Below are positions 10,900 through 22,321 of a DNA stretch of 64,000 nt, piece after piece. Where the stretch lies: positions 18,809,883 to 18,873,882 of the forward strand of contig CM068541.1 of assembly GCA_035048495.1 (NCBI GenBank). The letters run 5' to 3'. A model generated the notes under the pieces. That model saw nothing but the letters and a program-made list of their open reading frames with translations. It did no database searches and had not been told where the DNA came from. This DNA is from Euptelea pleiosperma. Lineage: Eukaryota; Streptophyta; Magnoliopsida; Ranunculales; Eupteleaceae. Positions within the stretch are counted from its first letter, which is position 1, and each line of letters starts with the position of its first letter. Both the position numbers and the translations under genes were made by a program.

Positions 10900-11028
10900 T
10901 TTTATTTCAGAACCCACAGCTCGTTCTCTCATAAACCTCTCTCGTTCTCTCCTAAATCTGTCTCGTTCTCAAGAATTCTCTCTGCTTTTCGTTCTCAAGA
11001 ATTCTCTCTGCTTCTCGTTCTCACCTAA
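10900..11028 (+). promoter_or_regulatory. Pyrimidine-rich leader of the B3 gene
   Basis: Immediately upstream of the B3 ATG is a leader built of repeated CTCGTTCTC and GTTCTCAAGAATTCTCTCTG units (10922-11020). CT-rich 5' leaders of this kind are common in plant genes. A poorly defined promoter must lie further upstream; I see no clear TATA box. Confidence 0.45.
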
Positions 11029-11748
11029 ATGTATACATTCAAGGGAAATTGGAAGAAGTTTGGGGCACTCTTAGATGTTGTGGAGGAGGAACGCCCTCGC
11101 CCCAGCTTCAAGAACAGTGACGGCAAACGTGAAGGGGAATGTCCAGTCCAGACGTGTACGAGCACCAAAAACAAAGCGAAGAAGATTGCCTTCCTTGCAC
11201 CTACGAAGGTGATCACCAAGAAGAAGAACAAATGGAATAGGGAGAAGGTTCCAAGAGCAGTGATGGACCTACCATCGACCCCACCACAACCGATTCCTAC
11301 TTTATTGATGGACACGATTAATGGAAATGGTGGCACCACCCCTGTTTGGCTGACGGAAAAGCAGCTTTTCTTCAGTGATGTCAACCGAACTCACGGACGT
11401 CTGTTTTTACCCAGGAGCAAAGCATTGATAGATTACTTGACGGAGGCAGAGAAGGCAATATTGTTAGAAGACAAGAAGAAGCTGGGGATTGTGGAAGTGC
11501 AGGTGGTGGACCCCATGGGGCGGTTGTCGAAGCTCAACTTGACGCGATGGCGGAGTCTTGAGCAGTATGTTTTGAACAAACAGTGGAGCTGTTTTGTGGA
11601 AGCGAATGGGCTAAAAGAGAATGATACAATACAGCTTTGGGCCTTCCGATTGAAACAACCCCAAGGTGGAGGAGAGTCCAAACTCGGTTTTGCAATCAAT
11701 GTTCGAAGAAGATATGATAATGGTGCTAGCACCAGCGGTTCTCATTAA
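11029..11748 (+). CDS. B3-domain (DUF313-type) putative transcription factor
   Basis: An intact single-exon ORF of 239 residues. Residues 1-80 form a basic, lysine-rich N-terminal part (KNKAKK, KVITKKKNK) that could serve nuclear import. Residues about 113-228 form the conserved domain: KQLFFSDVNRTHGRLFLP, then FLTEAEK-like DYLTEAEKAILL, VQVVDP, LTRWRSLEQYVL, W.CFVEANGLKENDTIQLW and FRL. This order is that of the plant DUF313 branch of the B3 superfamily, small plant-specific proteins thought to bind DNA in the nucleus; targets of this branch are largely uncharacterised. The ATG chosen is the first after the CT-rich leader, and usual family length (200-350 residues) fits. No frameshift or stop disrupts it. 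The 3' flank (11935-12140) is related to sequence at 17545-18050. Confidence 0.85.
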   Translation: MYTFKGNWKKFGALLDVVEEERPRPSFKNSDGKREGECPVQTCTSTKNKAKKIAFLAPTKVITKKKNKWNREKVPRAVMDLPSTPPQPIPTLLMDTINGNGGTTPVWLTEKQLFFSDVNRTHGRLFLPRSKALIDYLTEAEKAILLEDKKKLGIVEVQVVDPMGRLSKLNLTRWRSLEQYVLNKQWSCFVEANGLKENDTIQLWAFRLKQPQGGGESKLGFAINVRRRYDNGASTSGSH

Positions 11749-11934
11749 AATCCCGAACCATATTGTAGGGTTTCGGTTCTCTGAAGAAGCCTCATTTTTT
11801 TTGTTTGCGTTCTGTAAAGTGCCTCCGATTCTTTATTTTTGGGGTAAAATGAAACCTCATCTGATTCAGATTTTTCTGCATTTTTATTATTCTGTTTATG
11901 TAAATCAACAAACAATTTAAACACGGAATTAAGA
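11749..11934 (+). other. Probable 3' UTR of the B3 gene
   Basis: AT-rich sequence after the stop codon with TTTATT and TGTAAATC-type signals near 11880-11910. No defined poly(A) site can be assigned by eye. Confidence 0.3.
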
Positions 11935-12140
11935 ATTTCAATATATCTTGTTCAGCTATCTTTTGCTCTAATTATACTGTTCAATTGAGTTTCTTTGCTT
12001 AACAGAGATCTTTTTTTTTTCCTTGAGTTAGATATGTATCTCCATATCTTGTTAATTTGTAAGACAGTAGTGTGTAATTGTTGTTTAGGGACTTTTGTGT
12101 TTTTATTGGAATTTGATTTGGGGTGGTTGTAGATGAGAGG
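11935..12140. repeat. Dispersed duplicate of 17545-18050
   Basis: TCTTGTTCAGC, CTTTTGCTC, TTTGCTT[A/G]ACAGAGATCT, ATCTCCATATCTTGTTAATT and GTAATTGTTGTT occur in the same order here and at 17545-18050. There the series is interrupted by about 330 bp that includes a CA/TA microsatellite. The block GTTGGAATTTGATTTGGG-like also recurs at 12105 and 18300. Confidence 0.7.
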
Positions 12141-13985
12141 AGTGGAGAGGAGAGTTGGTTCTTTGGGGACTAGCCCTTCATTGGAATTCTGGTTTGGGTT
12201 CAGTTTGTTTATACTACGTGAGAGATACTTGGCGTGCTTGGTTTGGGTTTTCAGTTTGTTTAGCCCTTCATTGGAATTCTGGTTTGAGTTTCAGTTTGAT
12301 TTTGAATTTTTGTTGAAGTAGGGTAGGGGTGTGGGTGGTTTTGGAAGTAATAGCTTTTGGAACTTAATCTGTTTTGAACTTAATCCTCCATTTTCTTGGT
12401 TTTGGATTTTTTTTTTTCTTAATTCTACAATTACACTGGCTGACAAAGGAAGATTGAGTTGTTGTTTTTTGGTGATTCTCAATGAAGAATGTAACAAAGA
12501 TGTACCAGTGGTTCTAATTGATATGCACAGTTTCAGCCTTAATTCTAAGATCAAGATGAATTTGGGTAGGTAAAAAAATAACTTATTTTTTTTATTTTTC
12601 TGATCTCTACTGGTTGCGACTCAAAGGCATGGAGACACATTCAGTTTCTAAGAAGCCTTTGTAAGAGAAGAACAAGAAGAAGAAAGAAGAAAGAAGAAAG
12701 AAGAAAGAAGAAAGAAGAAAATGACCTTAGTTCTATTCATAGATCCACAAAAATCAGAGCTCCATTAGAGGATCCTTTTGGAACCCAGATAAGGTTAGGA
12801 TCAATTTCTTCTTTTGCTGCTGCTTATTTTTTTTTCGTAATATACATGTTTGTTGTCCTTAAGTTTACAATACTCCTGATTGCTTAATTCTTCATGAGTT
12901 GCTCTGTTTTATCAGATTTGTGTTTAAATTCTTCTATTCATAGTTCATACGCGAACACAACACGCAGTCTATTTTTGTAACATGTCATGGTCTTTTTGGT
13001 TTTCTATATCAAGAAACATGTGTGTGTGTGTGTGTGTGAATATGATGATAGCACCTGTAGTTAAGTAACATCTCCCATCCATCACCCTCAATTTATTTAA
13101 ATTTCCTATCCCTACTACTTTCCTTCATCGCCATACACATGGTCTTATATGGTCATTGATCCAGACCATTCATTCAGTCTCAGTGGGGATCATTTTTCTC
13201 TTCCCTTCCCCCCAAAATTCAGATGCATAAGTGAAGCGTGTCTCAAACAATCTCGTGTAGTTATTCTATGGTCATCTTGGTGTAATTGAGGTCCATTTCA
13301 TTTTTTTTTTCTCTTTTTGCAATTCTATCAAGTTTCAAGCAAAAAATTGAAAGAAAAGCCTAGCGAAAAAAAAAATTGAAAGAAGAATATAAAAATGGTG
13401 TATAGATTGAGAGCCATCCACAAAGGAACCCCATCCCCCAACAGGTGCCTCCTTGATTTGACTCTTCTGCGAATGGTTGGTGGGTGCAGATTGTAGAACT
13501 CTTCTCATGAGTGGTGGGGTTTTCTTTATATGTGGCAGCTAAGGTGGTAGAACCAAAGGGAGTCTGCAGGTTTTGCCACCTCGACATCTTTACAATCTTC
13601 CTGGTCTCTTCTGACTGTTCTTGGCAGCATCCAACAAATATATACGCTTCCTAAATATCAGCCCTGACGAGGTGATTAATTTGGAATATTTTCTACAACA
13701 AGAGCAATGAGTCACTCATAACAGTATCAGTTTATGCCTCTGATCACTTTAGCTCTTTGAAATGTATGACTACTCGTATTGATTAAGATACTCAATTCCT
13801 GAACATTATATCATCCAGCCAGTCAAGTACGTCCTCAGTGTACATGTTTGTAATGCATTGGAGCTTTATCATGTTGGAAGGTAGCAAAATTGAACTAGCC
13901 TCCCCATTTTTGAATTCACACTTTTTTTAGGCTGGTCCAGCTTTTAGATCTATGGTAATGACATTGTTGGATAGAATTTTTGTAG
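12141..13985. other. Spacer without a supported gene
   Basis: AT-rich spacer with many poly-T runs. An open frame at 12331-12573 reads partly like protein (residues about 33-80), but I recognise no family. A duplicated AGCCCTTCATTGGAATTCTG block occurs at 12171 and 12262. Simple repeats are at 12664-12720 and 13019-13038. Confidence 0.35.
12664..12720. repeat. GAA / GAAGAAA purine microsatellite
   Basis: A run of GAAGAA and AAGAAAG units, about 57 bp. Confidence 0.9.
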
Positions 13986-14105
13986 GTATATTACAAGGAA
14001 TCAACTGGATGCTGGACTCTCTGAATCAGAATCATTGAAGTGGCCTAGTTTCATTGAATTTGATGATGTAAATGGCAAAGTTCTGACCTATTCAGCCCAG
14101 GATGG
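13986..14105 (+). pseudogene. Single exon of a conserved WD40-like plant protein
   Basis: Between a splice acceptor (TTTTTGTAG) and a donor (GG then GTAAGC) the middle frame reads LKWPSFIEFDDVNGKVLTYS. From memory this is near-identical to a highly conserved, otherwise uncharacterised plant WD40-repeat-like protein of roughly 380 residues. The first third of the exon reads less well. I find none of the following exons in the next 2 kb, so this is an isolated exon, not a gene. It sits 1.6 kb upstream of an unrelated pseudogene. Confidence 0.55.
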
Positions 14106-15664
14106 GTAAGCAAAATTCATTTTAGTGGTGTTTGTTGTTATTAATTGCAGTGCAGTAGTATTGGAGTACCTTTATCACAGTCCGCTGGTTTAGAGAACAC
14201 AACTCAATGCATAAGGATAGTGGTCAACTTAGTGCACTGAACACTTTCTCTTATTTACTCTTCCATGTCATCATCCAAATGCACCATTTGTGAATCGAGC
14301 ATAAAACGATCATATGATCTTATTGTTACCATCGGATGCAGCAAGACACTCTTATACTCTCAAATTATAAAACGGATCTTGTTCAATTTTTAATCTCAGT
14401 TATCTGTTGGATTGTTGTGCTTAGGTTTTTGTTTTTTTTTATATATATTAAGACTTCCAGTTAACTTAGTGTGTAAGTATCATGGAGACAGACTCTTTTT
14501 GTCTTCATCATGATTATTAACTTATTATAGGCGCTAATGTTACAGATGTGATATTGGATATATATGGGTAACTAATGCCAGTTTCATATCAAATAAACTA
14601 GCACTGGCATACCACTTCTCCCATGGTTTTCAAATTATGGCAAATCTTCTAAATTTGAATGCTTGTGTATATTTTAATGATGATGATGAGATAAATTTCT
14701 AGAGACGTTGATTTGCCAGAGCTTTATGGGCTGTAATCGTGTTTTAGGTTATGAAATAATATAACTCCTCGTTGTTTATTACATGTGAGCATTCTCTGCT
14801 TTTCACTCAATTTATTGACAATTTTTTTTACTCAAAATAGATGTTTTTGTTATTTTTTCATATACAAAAATAACAAAAAGTTGCTGCTTGTATTCTGTTT
14901 GTCCGATATGTGACACCACTCACATCAGAGCTGTCCTGTTTTCAGTTGGAATTTACCTCCTAGAAATACATCATATACTTCTCCCTGGAGCCTTCTGGGT
15001 CTTAGCTGGCCCACCAGTGAACTATGAGAACTGATGGACGGGATGGAACACAATCGTGGAAGAGTAGAAATCTGATTATCAGAAGGTACAAGAAGAAAAA
15101 GCAGGGATGATCTGTTGAGGAGCAGCTCAGCAGACCATCACTATGTTTTTTTTTTAATTATTACAGTCCCTACAACGACACTAGTACGTTGTTTTTCAAA
15201 TGACACACTCACAACAGTCCATCAGTATTTACAACAAAACCAACGGATATAATCCTTCGCAATACCTTTTGTGGCTCACCCTTTTGCAATGGATCATGTG
15301 ACAGATACTATCCATCTCAAAGGCCTTTTATGATGGATTAAATCTGTCGGGGAAAGTCCTTTTTATGGTTGTGATTTCATCCAACAAGCATTAGAAATGT
15401 TCAAATTGGGTGTTTTATCTTTGGCAGGTCGAGCATAGGAACAATAATAATGATATACTTTACTCTTTCCATCAGCCAACTCAATGTGGACGACAACTCG
15501 CATGTCCGGTACCACCAATCCGTAGCAAAAAAAATATATCAAATGGTTGCTGATACGTACCTTCTCTGTTTTTCTACATTTTCTTCTTATATTTCTTCTT
15601 CAAAACCATAAAATAGATGTGATGATCATGGGTTTCAAAATTTTTTGCTTTTTTAATTGAACAG
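14106..15664. other. Spacer without a supported gene
   Basis: AT-rich, stop-dense in all frames; no exon, RNA gene or transposon end recognised. Confidence 0.4.
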
Positions 15665-15678
15665 TGGTGTAGCAGTAG

Positions 15679-17274
15679 ATGACTCTGGATCGCCTAAGCA
15701 GAGTATCTCCTTATGAGGAGGCCTTAGATGCCTTCTATTCTTTGGTTACTAAACGATCCTGTCAATAGTCCAACAAGGGCGATCACTTCAATTTAATTTT
15801 CAATTATCTAAAGGTTCAGATGACTCAAAACATAATATCTATTAGTCTATCACCAAGGACAAATGGAACTTCTTATTCATGTGTTTATCTTCTTCTTTTT
15901 CAATTTTTATTTTCTGTCACATAATCTTTGACAGCCCTTCGAACACGTATGCCTTATCTGATGATTTTTATTATTACTAAGAAAAAAGGAAAAGAGTGAC
16001 ATCTGTTCTTTATTTTTATCTGCATTAATTATGAACCATTTCTTTGCAACAATGTATTCTCTTGCAATGTTAATTCTCCTGCAATTTCTCTTTTCTTGGT
16101 GTGCAGGGGAAATCTAATGAAGATGTACCAATGCCTACTTACTTCCACTTCTTTGTGTTGTTTGCCTTCAAGATATTCTTAGCAGAACAGGTCTATTGCA
16201 TGACATTGTTCATTTTCTTTTTAATCTTTATACCTTGAGGGAATGCTCTCATTTTGCAATTGCTTTCCATGGGCATTTCATTTTAATCTTGTTTGATATG
16301 AATACAAGCTTATTCCATGGATCTTATGTGTATGAATCAAGTGGATGCAAAAACATAACCTTTCTTCTGATGTTATAATCTTTATGAAGCAGGTAGATGT
16401 TCCTATTTTGGAGTTCCAGCCTTTACTGTGCCTCAACTCGACGAAGTACTGTCCGTTCTGTAGAAGAAGGCTTTTGAATTGGATGTAAGTTGTACCTTCC
16501 ACTCAATGTTAGAGAACTTCTGACTGAACTCCCTAAACTATAGAACTTTACTTGGGAAAGTCAATTTGCTGACTAGGACCACTTGTGAACTTTAGTTTTA
16601 TATTCAAGAAATGTAAAAATGTCAATTTTTAAAACAGATAAAATAATGTTGACCGTTCGTTGATTGCTCTTGTATGAGAGAACAACAGTACTTGGTCAGG
16701 TTACTTAGAACTCGGTAAATCACCAAGTAATGAAACAATTTGCAAAACTTGACCAAGTGGTTATCTTTTTAAAGTTCCATGGATCAGTTGACTTTCTGAC
16801 TTGGTAGATTTTGAATGACTCAATCCAGTCAGCAGCCCAAGCCATATGTCAACTTGCTGAGCTTTCTAGCCTTCTCTTTTTTGGTGACAGAGATCAATTC
16901 AGGTGGACCGGAACTGGTTACATCATAAGTAACTAGCGGGACTGGATCCTAGGTATGCCCTTAGAAAAGGGATGTCCCTTCATTTATTTAATTTTATGTA
17001 ACATGTTGTCCAGCCTGGGTTTGGTTAAGTGTAGCAGTCTAGTGTATGCTATGTAAGGGTATCAAGAATCAAGTTTGTAAACTTTAACCCATAGTATTTA
17101 CTTCATGTTGGTTACAGGTACCTCTCCAAGTAGCACACCCTTTGGATATCAGCTTTTTGAATGGTCTCCAACTTCGGCTTGATGGTGATCACCAATACTT
17201 AAATCCAGGTCTTGCAATGTTATACTTGGCTTCAAAAGACTGGCCATCTTGAAGGCACGTATCTAGACCAGACT
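15679..17274 (+). pseudogene. Folylpolyglutamate synthase (FPGS) pseudogene, introns retained
   Basis: Four exons in gene order with plausible splice sites. Exon a (about 15679-15813): SPYEEALDAFYSLVTKRSCQ, an in-frame TAG, then SNKGDHFNLIFNYLK. Exon b (16107-16190): SNEDVPMPTYFHFF and FAFKIFLAEQ. Exon c (16393-16484): VDVPILE, then after a deletion and frame change VPAFTVPQLDEV, a stop, and KAFELD. Exon d (17118-17274): VPLQVAHPLD and LDGDHQYLNPGLA, then a frame change and WLQKTGHLEGTYLDQ. FPGS adds glutamates to folates using ATP. The exon carrying the ATP-binding P-loop (GTKGKGS-type) is absent between a and b, and the C-terminal ligase half is missing after d. Retained introns show it arose by DNA duplication, not retroposition. 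It is non-functional. Confidence 0.85.
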
Positions 17275-17630
17275 GTATGTTCTATAGTTTTTGGTCTTAG
17301 GATGGTTTTTAATTTAGTTTTTGTTTAGTTTCTAAATTTTAGTAGGACTACTATTTGGCAACATTTGTAATGTTAGTTACTAATTTTGGAATTAGTTTCA
17401 TGAGTCAATTTCTGGAATATTTAGGAGAAATTTTCTTTTATGTCTAGTTTGAGTAGTATTAGGAGAACTTTGGGGATCCTGTCCATTACATCCATGAACT
17501 CCTTTAGTTAACAATGTCCATGTGTATTTCAATAAACACTATGAATTTTAATCTGTCTTGTTCAGCTTTCTTTTGCTCCAGTTATACAGTTTGGCAAAAA
17601 GACACACACACGCACACGCACACACACACG

Positions 17631-17672
<42 letters not shown>

Positions 17673-19881
17673 TTTTTTATATGTGGATGTCCCACAGCTG
17701 CCTGAATTTTTACTGAAAAATTTGTTGTTGTTAGATTGGGTTGGGGTTCTAATTGGAAGTGCATTTCCATGTGACTTCTATTTATATCGCTTTTTATTCG
17801 CATATAGTTAAGGAAGATAAAAAAACCCAGAAAAGCTCGAAGACCCATCGTTATCTTAATTGGGTTTTATTGAATTGATTTGAGTTAAGAGTAGACTCAA
17901 AACTCAGTTGAGTTCTTTGGATAACAAGTTAAGTTTTCTTTGCTTGACAGAGATCTCATTTGTTTTTTTTTTTTTCCTTTTTCTTGATCCAGATCTTTAT
18001 CTCCATATCTTGTTAATTTTTATGACAGTAGGTAATTGTTGTTGAGGTTTTTACTTGTTCTTGGATTTGAGTGTTTTGAGTACAGGTTGTGTAATTTTTT
18101 GCTTTAAGATTGTCATTTATGTGTTTTGAGAACATGTAATTTTCTTATCTGATTTCGAAACACTATCGTTTGATTTTTTGAATGGTGCTTTGAAGTGTTT
18201 GCCCATGAACAAAATGGTGTCTTTTTTTTGTGAATTTAGGTGGGTTTTCTTTTATTTTGCTTTGTTTTCTAATTACCAATTTATAGGGATTTTTGGATTT
18301 TTGTTGGAATTTGATTTGGGATTGTTGATGAGGAAAATGTTCGTGACAGTGTGTTCCCTCCTTAACACACTATTTTTAACACAACAATAGTTGTTTGATT
18401 AGTCTTTCTTTTATAAACTACTTGTATTTATTGAGTTATTAAATAGCTTTACAGTGTATTGAAATAATTTCTTTTACTTTTCATATATTCTTTTCTCATT
18501 TTTATTTTTATTTTTAAAAAACCTTCTGATTTAAATGTAACTAAAATACTATATCCTGTTAGTATATAGACATGTTCACATTTCGGATTCTCAAAGGCAC
18601 CACATTAGATACATCATATCTAGGTCAGACACTGATGCGCTTGTGGTGTCATTGTTACATAGCTCATGACATACTTGTACTGAATTCAAGACATACCTGG
18701 TATAACTTATATCGATTTCTGCTGGGATGTACTAGTTTTCAACATAGCTCCAATTCAAACATGTTATTCTCTGATATACTAGGGAGGGCCAATGATATTA
18801 ATGTCTTGTTAACCAAAGGCTACTGACTTTACATTGGCATTTCGGTTCCCTGATTTATTATTTATACTTTATCTCCTTTCAAGTTTTCACCAATCAAATT
18901 TTGGTTATGTGTGAACGCTGAGTCTCAACTTTGTGTTCATGTGTTTGATCCTAACTGGCCATAACAATTTTTTATTAGCGAAAGGGGAAAAAAGTAAAAA
19001 AGAAAAGAAATATTTTATGAAGGATATATATTGTCCAAAGAAATATAGTTTCCTCTCAAGAGAGGTAGAAAGACACATTGAAATCCACCCATACGGCCTA
19101 ATTGAGTCCCAAAATTGGAAGTGATGAAACTGATATCCTTAGTTGGCTGCACTATCTCCACATTTTTGACTTCGCAGATGAAAACTGAAGTTGAGGAAGT
19201 CCTTGAGCATCCATGAGTTAGGAAGGCTGTGTCCAGAGAAATAAAGTCTTTGATCCTAGCTAGCTATAAAGAGTTGTACTCATCAAAAGGAAAAAAAAAG
19301 TTGAGCAAGAAAAGAAATGTCTGAGTTAGGATGTGTAGTGTCCAGAGGGATATAGTTTCCTATCAAGAGAGGTAGAAAGGACAATTTGAAATCAACCCTT
19401 ACAGCCTAATCGAGTCCCAAATTGGAAATGGTGAAGCTGATATCCTTTGTTAGCTGCACTATCCTCCAGTGTTGACTTCACAGAAAAAAACCAAGTTGAG
19501 AATGTCCTTAGGCATCCATCTTCTAGCTCATTTTGGGTGGTATCTGTCTCTGCCACCTATGTCAATGGCGTAGACAGACTAGCACTGCTATTATAATAAA
19601 TAAGTATTGGCACCCGTAGCCATATATCATGAGACTACTTCTTTGAGTCAATAGACTTGGACGTATTTTAGATACTGGTCTGCTTTTCCTTGTGTAATTG
19701 TTAAAAACAAAAGCTTTACTGATTGTAGATAGGCATTTTAGGTGAAGAGATAGTTAACTATGCTTCCATTGAATTCCTAGACCATATATGACATTAGTTT
19801 GGAAGCGCTACTATGCGCAAAACTTGAATAGAGAGTGAATAATATAGTGTAAGGGTTTGAAATCTTGCATTTCTGTCCATA
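16555..19881. repeat. Segmental duplicate, longer copy of 4388-5367
   Basis: Direct-orientation partner of 4388-5367. It starts within the FPGS pseudogene intron c-d and extends about 2.6 kb past exon d. Segments 16656-16904, 17054-19025 and about 19551-19671 have no counterpart in the first copy. The shared blocks are close enough that the duplication looks younger than the decay of the pseudogene's exons. Confidence 0.85.
17602..17671. repeat. CA then TA microsatellite
   Basis: A (CA)n tract with CG interruptions followed directly by (TA)n, about 70 bp, within a segment absent from the related sequence at 11935-12140. Confidence 0.95.
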
Positions 19882-20663
19882 GACATATATCACTTAAGCT
19901 CATCAGCTGTATTTTTTTAGATAATTTTTTTTTCAGTTGCTTCTCGTAATTCTGAATTTTTTTTATCACATCTGATTTCTGTATTCAGTTGGGAGCGCTT
20001 TTCTGGCAATGACACTGAATTATATGAACCCGTTCTGGTGTATGTAGACATGCATATGGGGTGCTTGTCAGTTACATATACATGGAGGATTGGTCTGAAC
20101 AGAATGGTTTTCTGGGAGGTGTTGAAAGCCTGTATTCCAAAAATTTGGTGCTGGGGTTAGTAAACAGAACGGAATCCCCTGAAGAGTCTCAACAATAATT
20201 CCTAATCTGCATAAAAGCTGTAAGCTAAAGAACTCCTTTCTGTTGCACCACATTTCTTTATTGCTTACAAACAATTCATTTAGTAAGAGCCAATATGAGT
20301 TTTATTTATTGACCAATAATCATCCTATCTATGGACTTCTTTTGCAGACAATTTGTTTAGATATGTCTAAATCAGTGCTATGGATTTGATGCTTATGATT
20401 GATCCAATTTGATTGATGTTTGGCAAAGGAGGTGGCATCAAATGGTATGCTTGGCCTCCTTTTGTGTGTGCTGCTGGTGAAGCCAATTCACACTCTACCT
20501 GGCAGTGAACTTACCCTATGTATTTCCAAGGATCACCTGAAGCATTTTCATTACTTCCTATAAAACAATTTGTACAGGTATTTTGGCTAGAGTAATTTAG
20601 TTCTTTGATTCTTTCCCACACGGTTTGATGGTATTTATATCTATCTGATCATGGTTTCTACAG
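19882..20663. other. Spacer without a firm gene
   Basis: One short stretch at about 19990-20038 lies between TTCAG and GTGTAT and reads ERFSGNDTELYEPVL in one frame. It could be another stray exon but I cannot name it. The rest is stop-dense. Confidence 0.3.
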
Positions 20664-20727
20664 CTTTTGATACTTCCAATTCAGATTCTGCGGATAGGAC
20701 AACTAGTCATTCTCAGCGTACCCGGAG
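20664..20727 (+). pseudogene. Single exon of neutral ceramidase
   Basis: Between a splice acceptor (TTTCTACAG) and a donor (GGAG then GTACTA), the frame reads ILPIQILRIGQLVILSVPG. This is the motif found near the C-terminal third of plant neutral ceramidases, which cleave ceramide to sphingosine and fatty acid, just before a phase-1 splice site. No flanking ceramidase exons are recognised on either side. An isolated, intact exon implies a captured or duplicated fragment. Confidence 0.65.
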
Positions 20728-21740
20728 GTACTAGCCTGCCTTCTGTTTCCCATTATTCTTTTCATAGAAATGTACTGCTGCTGCTTATCAGTATTAATGT
20801 TGTGTTCTCTCAATTGGATGTTATGTAGAGTTGTAATAGCACCATGAAGTCAGAAATGGTTTGTCATGATAGATTGGTTTGGAAACACGCAAGGCAGGTT
20901 ATTTGCCTTGAGATGCATGTTCTGACCAATCTATGGTAATAGATGTGTGAATGCCAAAAAATGCTCACCCAATCGATTTGCGTCACATGCCATCTAAGGG
21001 CTTGTGAAATCCAGAAGCTCGACATTTTATTTGGTCTATAACAAGGATTTGATCTTTAAATTGTAAATGTTCTCTTTTCAGAAGCATTTTGTTTGGTCAC
21101 ATTCAATGCTTGTTAATGTTCTCATATTGTCACGATGAGTTAGGCTGTCACGGTGTCTAAGGATTCACTAACGAGCTAATGAATTCTTCGGTATCATCAT
21201 TTGAGACACTAAACATCTATAAGGAGTATTATCCTAACCCTAAATCCTTTGGCCGCCATTTAAGGTTCAATTAACCTAAAAAGAGCATGAGAATTGGGTA
21301 AAATTGAGAAGAAACTCGCAAGGATTCTCTAGCATATGCATTGCCTTGTATCCACCCTACCTCGTGATAGTTTCCTATTTTAACAGTTAGTGCTCCTGAA
21401 CTTGAACCTTTTGATGGGTATTTAGATGCTTGTTCTTATGAAATGGCAGAAAATGCCATATTGTACATATGTGAGATGAATAATTTACAAATGGAAAAAC
21501 ACCACTATTATGAAATGCAATTTTTTAAGGTACCCTTAGGTTGAGAATAGCTGGAAGGCCTAATTGAATCTGCAGGGTGCTAAAAATCTCAGCAAGCATA
21601 TCCAACTCCTCTCAAGTACTCTCAGGATTGGATTGGTGGAGTTTAGACTCTTTACAAATTGGCTTAGGTCACCAATATATAGCTCCTGCATCCACACTTC
21701 GTTTGGTAGTTAAGCCTGTTTTTAAAGAGATCAGTAACTC
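20728..21740. other. Spacer without a supported gene
   Basis: AT-rich; a short open frame at 21577-21771 is unrecognised. No repeat boundary seen. Confidence 0.4.
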
Positions 21741-21749
21741 GGTGAAGGC

Positions 21750-22030
21750 GGGTTTTGAAAGAGATCAGTAACCCGTTGTGTTGTCCGGGCTGGGCCCGAG
21801 ACCACACTCTTGAGGCCTGGCCCGGCCCACATCTCGGCCTGATGAACCCACCCAATTAGCCCAGCCAAAGCCTGAAGCCTGACCGAAACACCCTTACATT
21901 CTTTTTTTTTTTTCAAAAAACACTTGGCCAGGCCCGGTCCGGTCCATCCATCCCAACCTGACTCGACAAGACCAGCCTGGCGCCGATCAGACATTGTAGA
22001 CGCAACCCGACGGGCCAAAATGCCCCTCTA
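21750..22030. repeat. GC-rich GGGCTGGGCC-type repeat, probably hAT-like MITE remnant
   Basis: GGGCTGGGCCCGAGACC (21786) and the inverse-type blocks GGCCAGGCCCGGTCCGG (21929) and ACCCGACGGGCC (21999) enclose a short spacer. The translation in several frames is an artefact of composition. Ends and TSD not determined. Confidence 0.4.
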
Positions 22031-22049
22031 AAAATGCTATGTAGTAAAA

Positions 22050-22210
22050 TTTTTGTCCCCGCCAACCACGTGGATGTTTTGGTCTACCCCTTGGTGGGTG
22101 GGGTATGCACACCAACAGCAGCGTGATCAGAAATCATGCTTGAGTACTATATCCAACGGTTAGAAATCATCAATCAAATTTATTTTTTGGTGTGTAGGAC
22201 AACCAAGTGT
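22050..22210. repeat. MULE-like MITE family fragment
   Basis: Contains CCACGTGGATGTTTTGG, CAACGGTTAGAAATCATCAAT and a TTTATTTTTTGGTGTGTAGG block. All belong to the family best seen at 40146-40518. Truncated. Confidence 0.4.
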
Positions 22211-22321
22211 TGGATTTTTATTTTGTATATACATTCTTCTATGGTGTTGGATTTTTATTTCGGCCCGTTTGATAACAATTATGATAATCGATTATCAAGA
22301 CCAATAAATGTGATCGGTAAG

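Noticed and set aside
12331..12573. 80-codon open frame with protein-like text
   Set aside because: No family recognised, poly-T and AT-rich surroundings, no convincing splice sites or leader; kept only as a remark in the spacer entry.
17514..17848. Open frames with His-Thr and Ile-Tyr repeats
   Set aside because: Translations of the CA/TA microsatellite.
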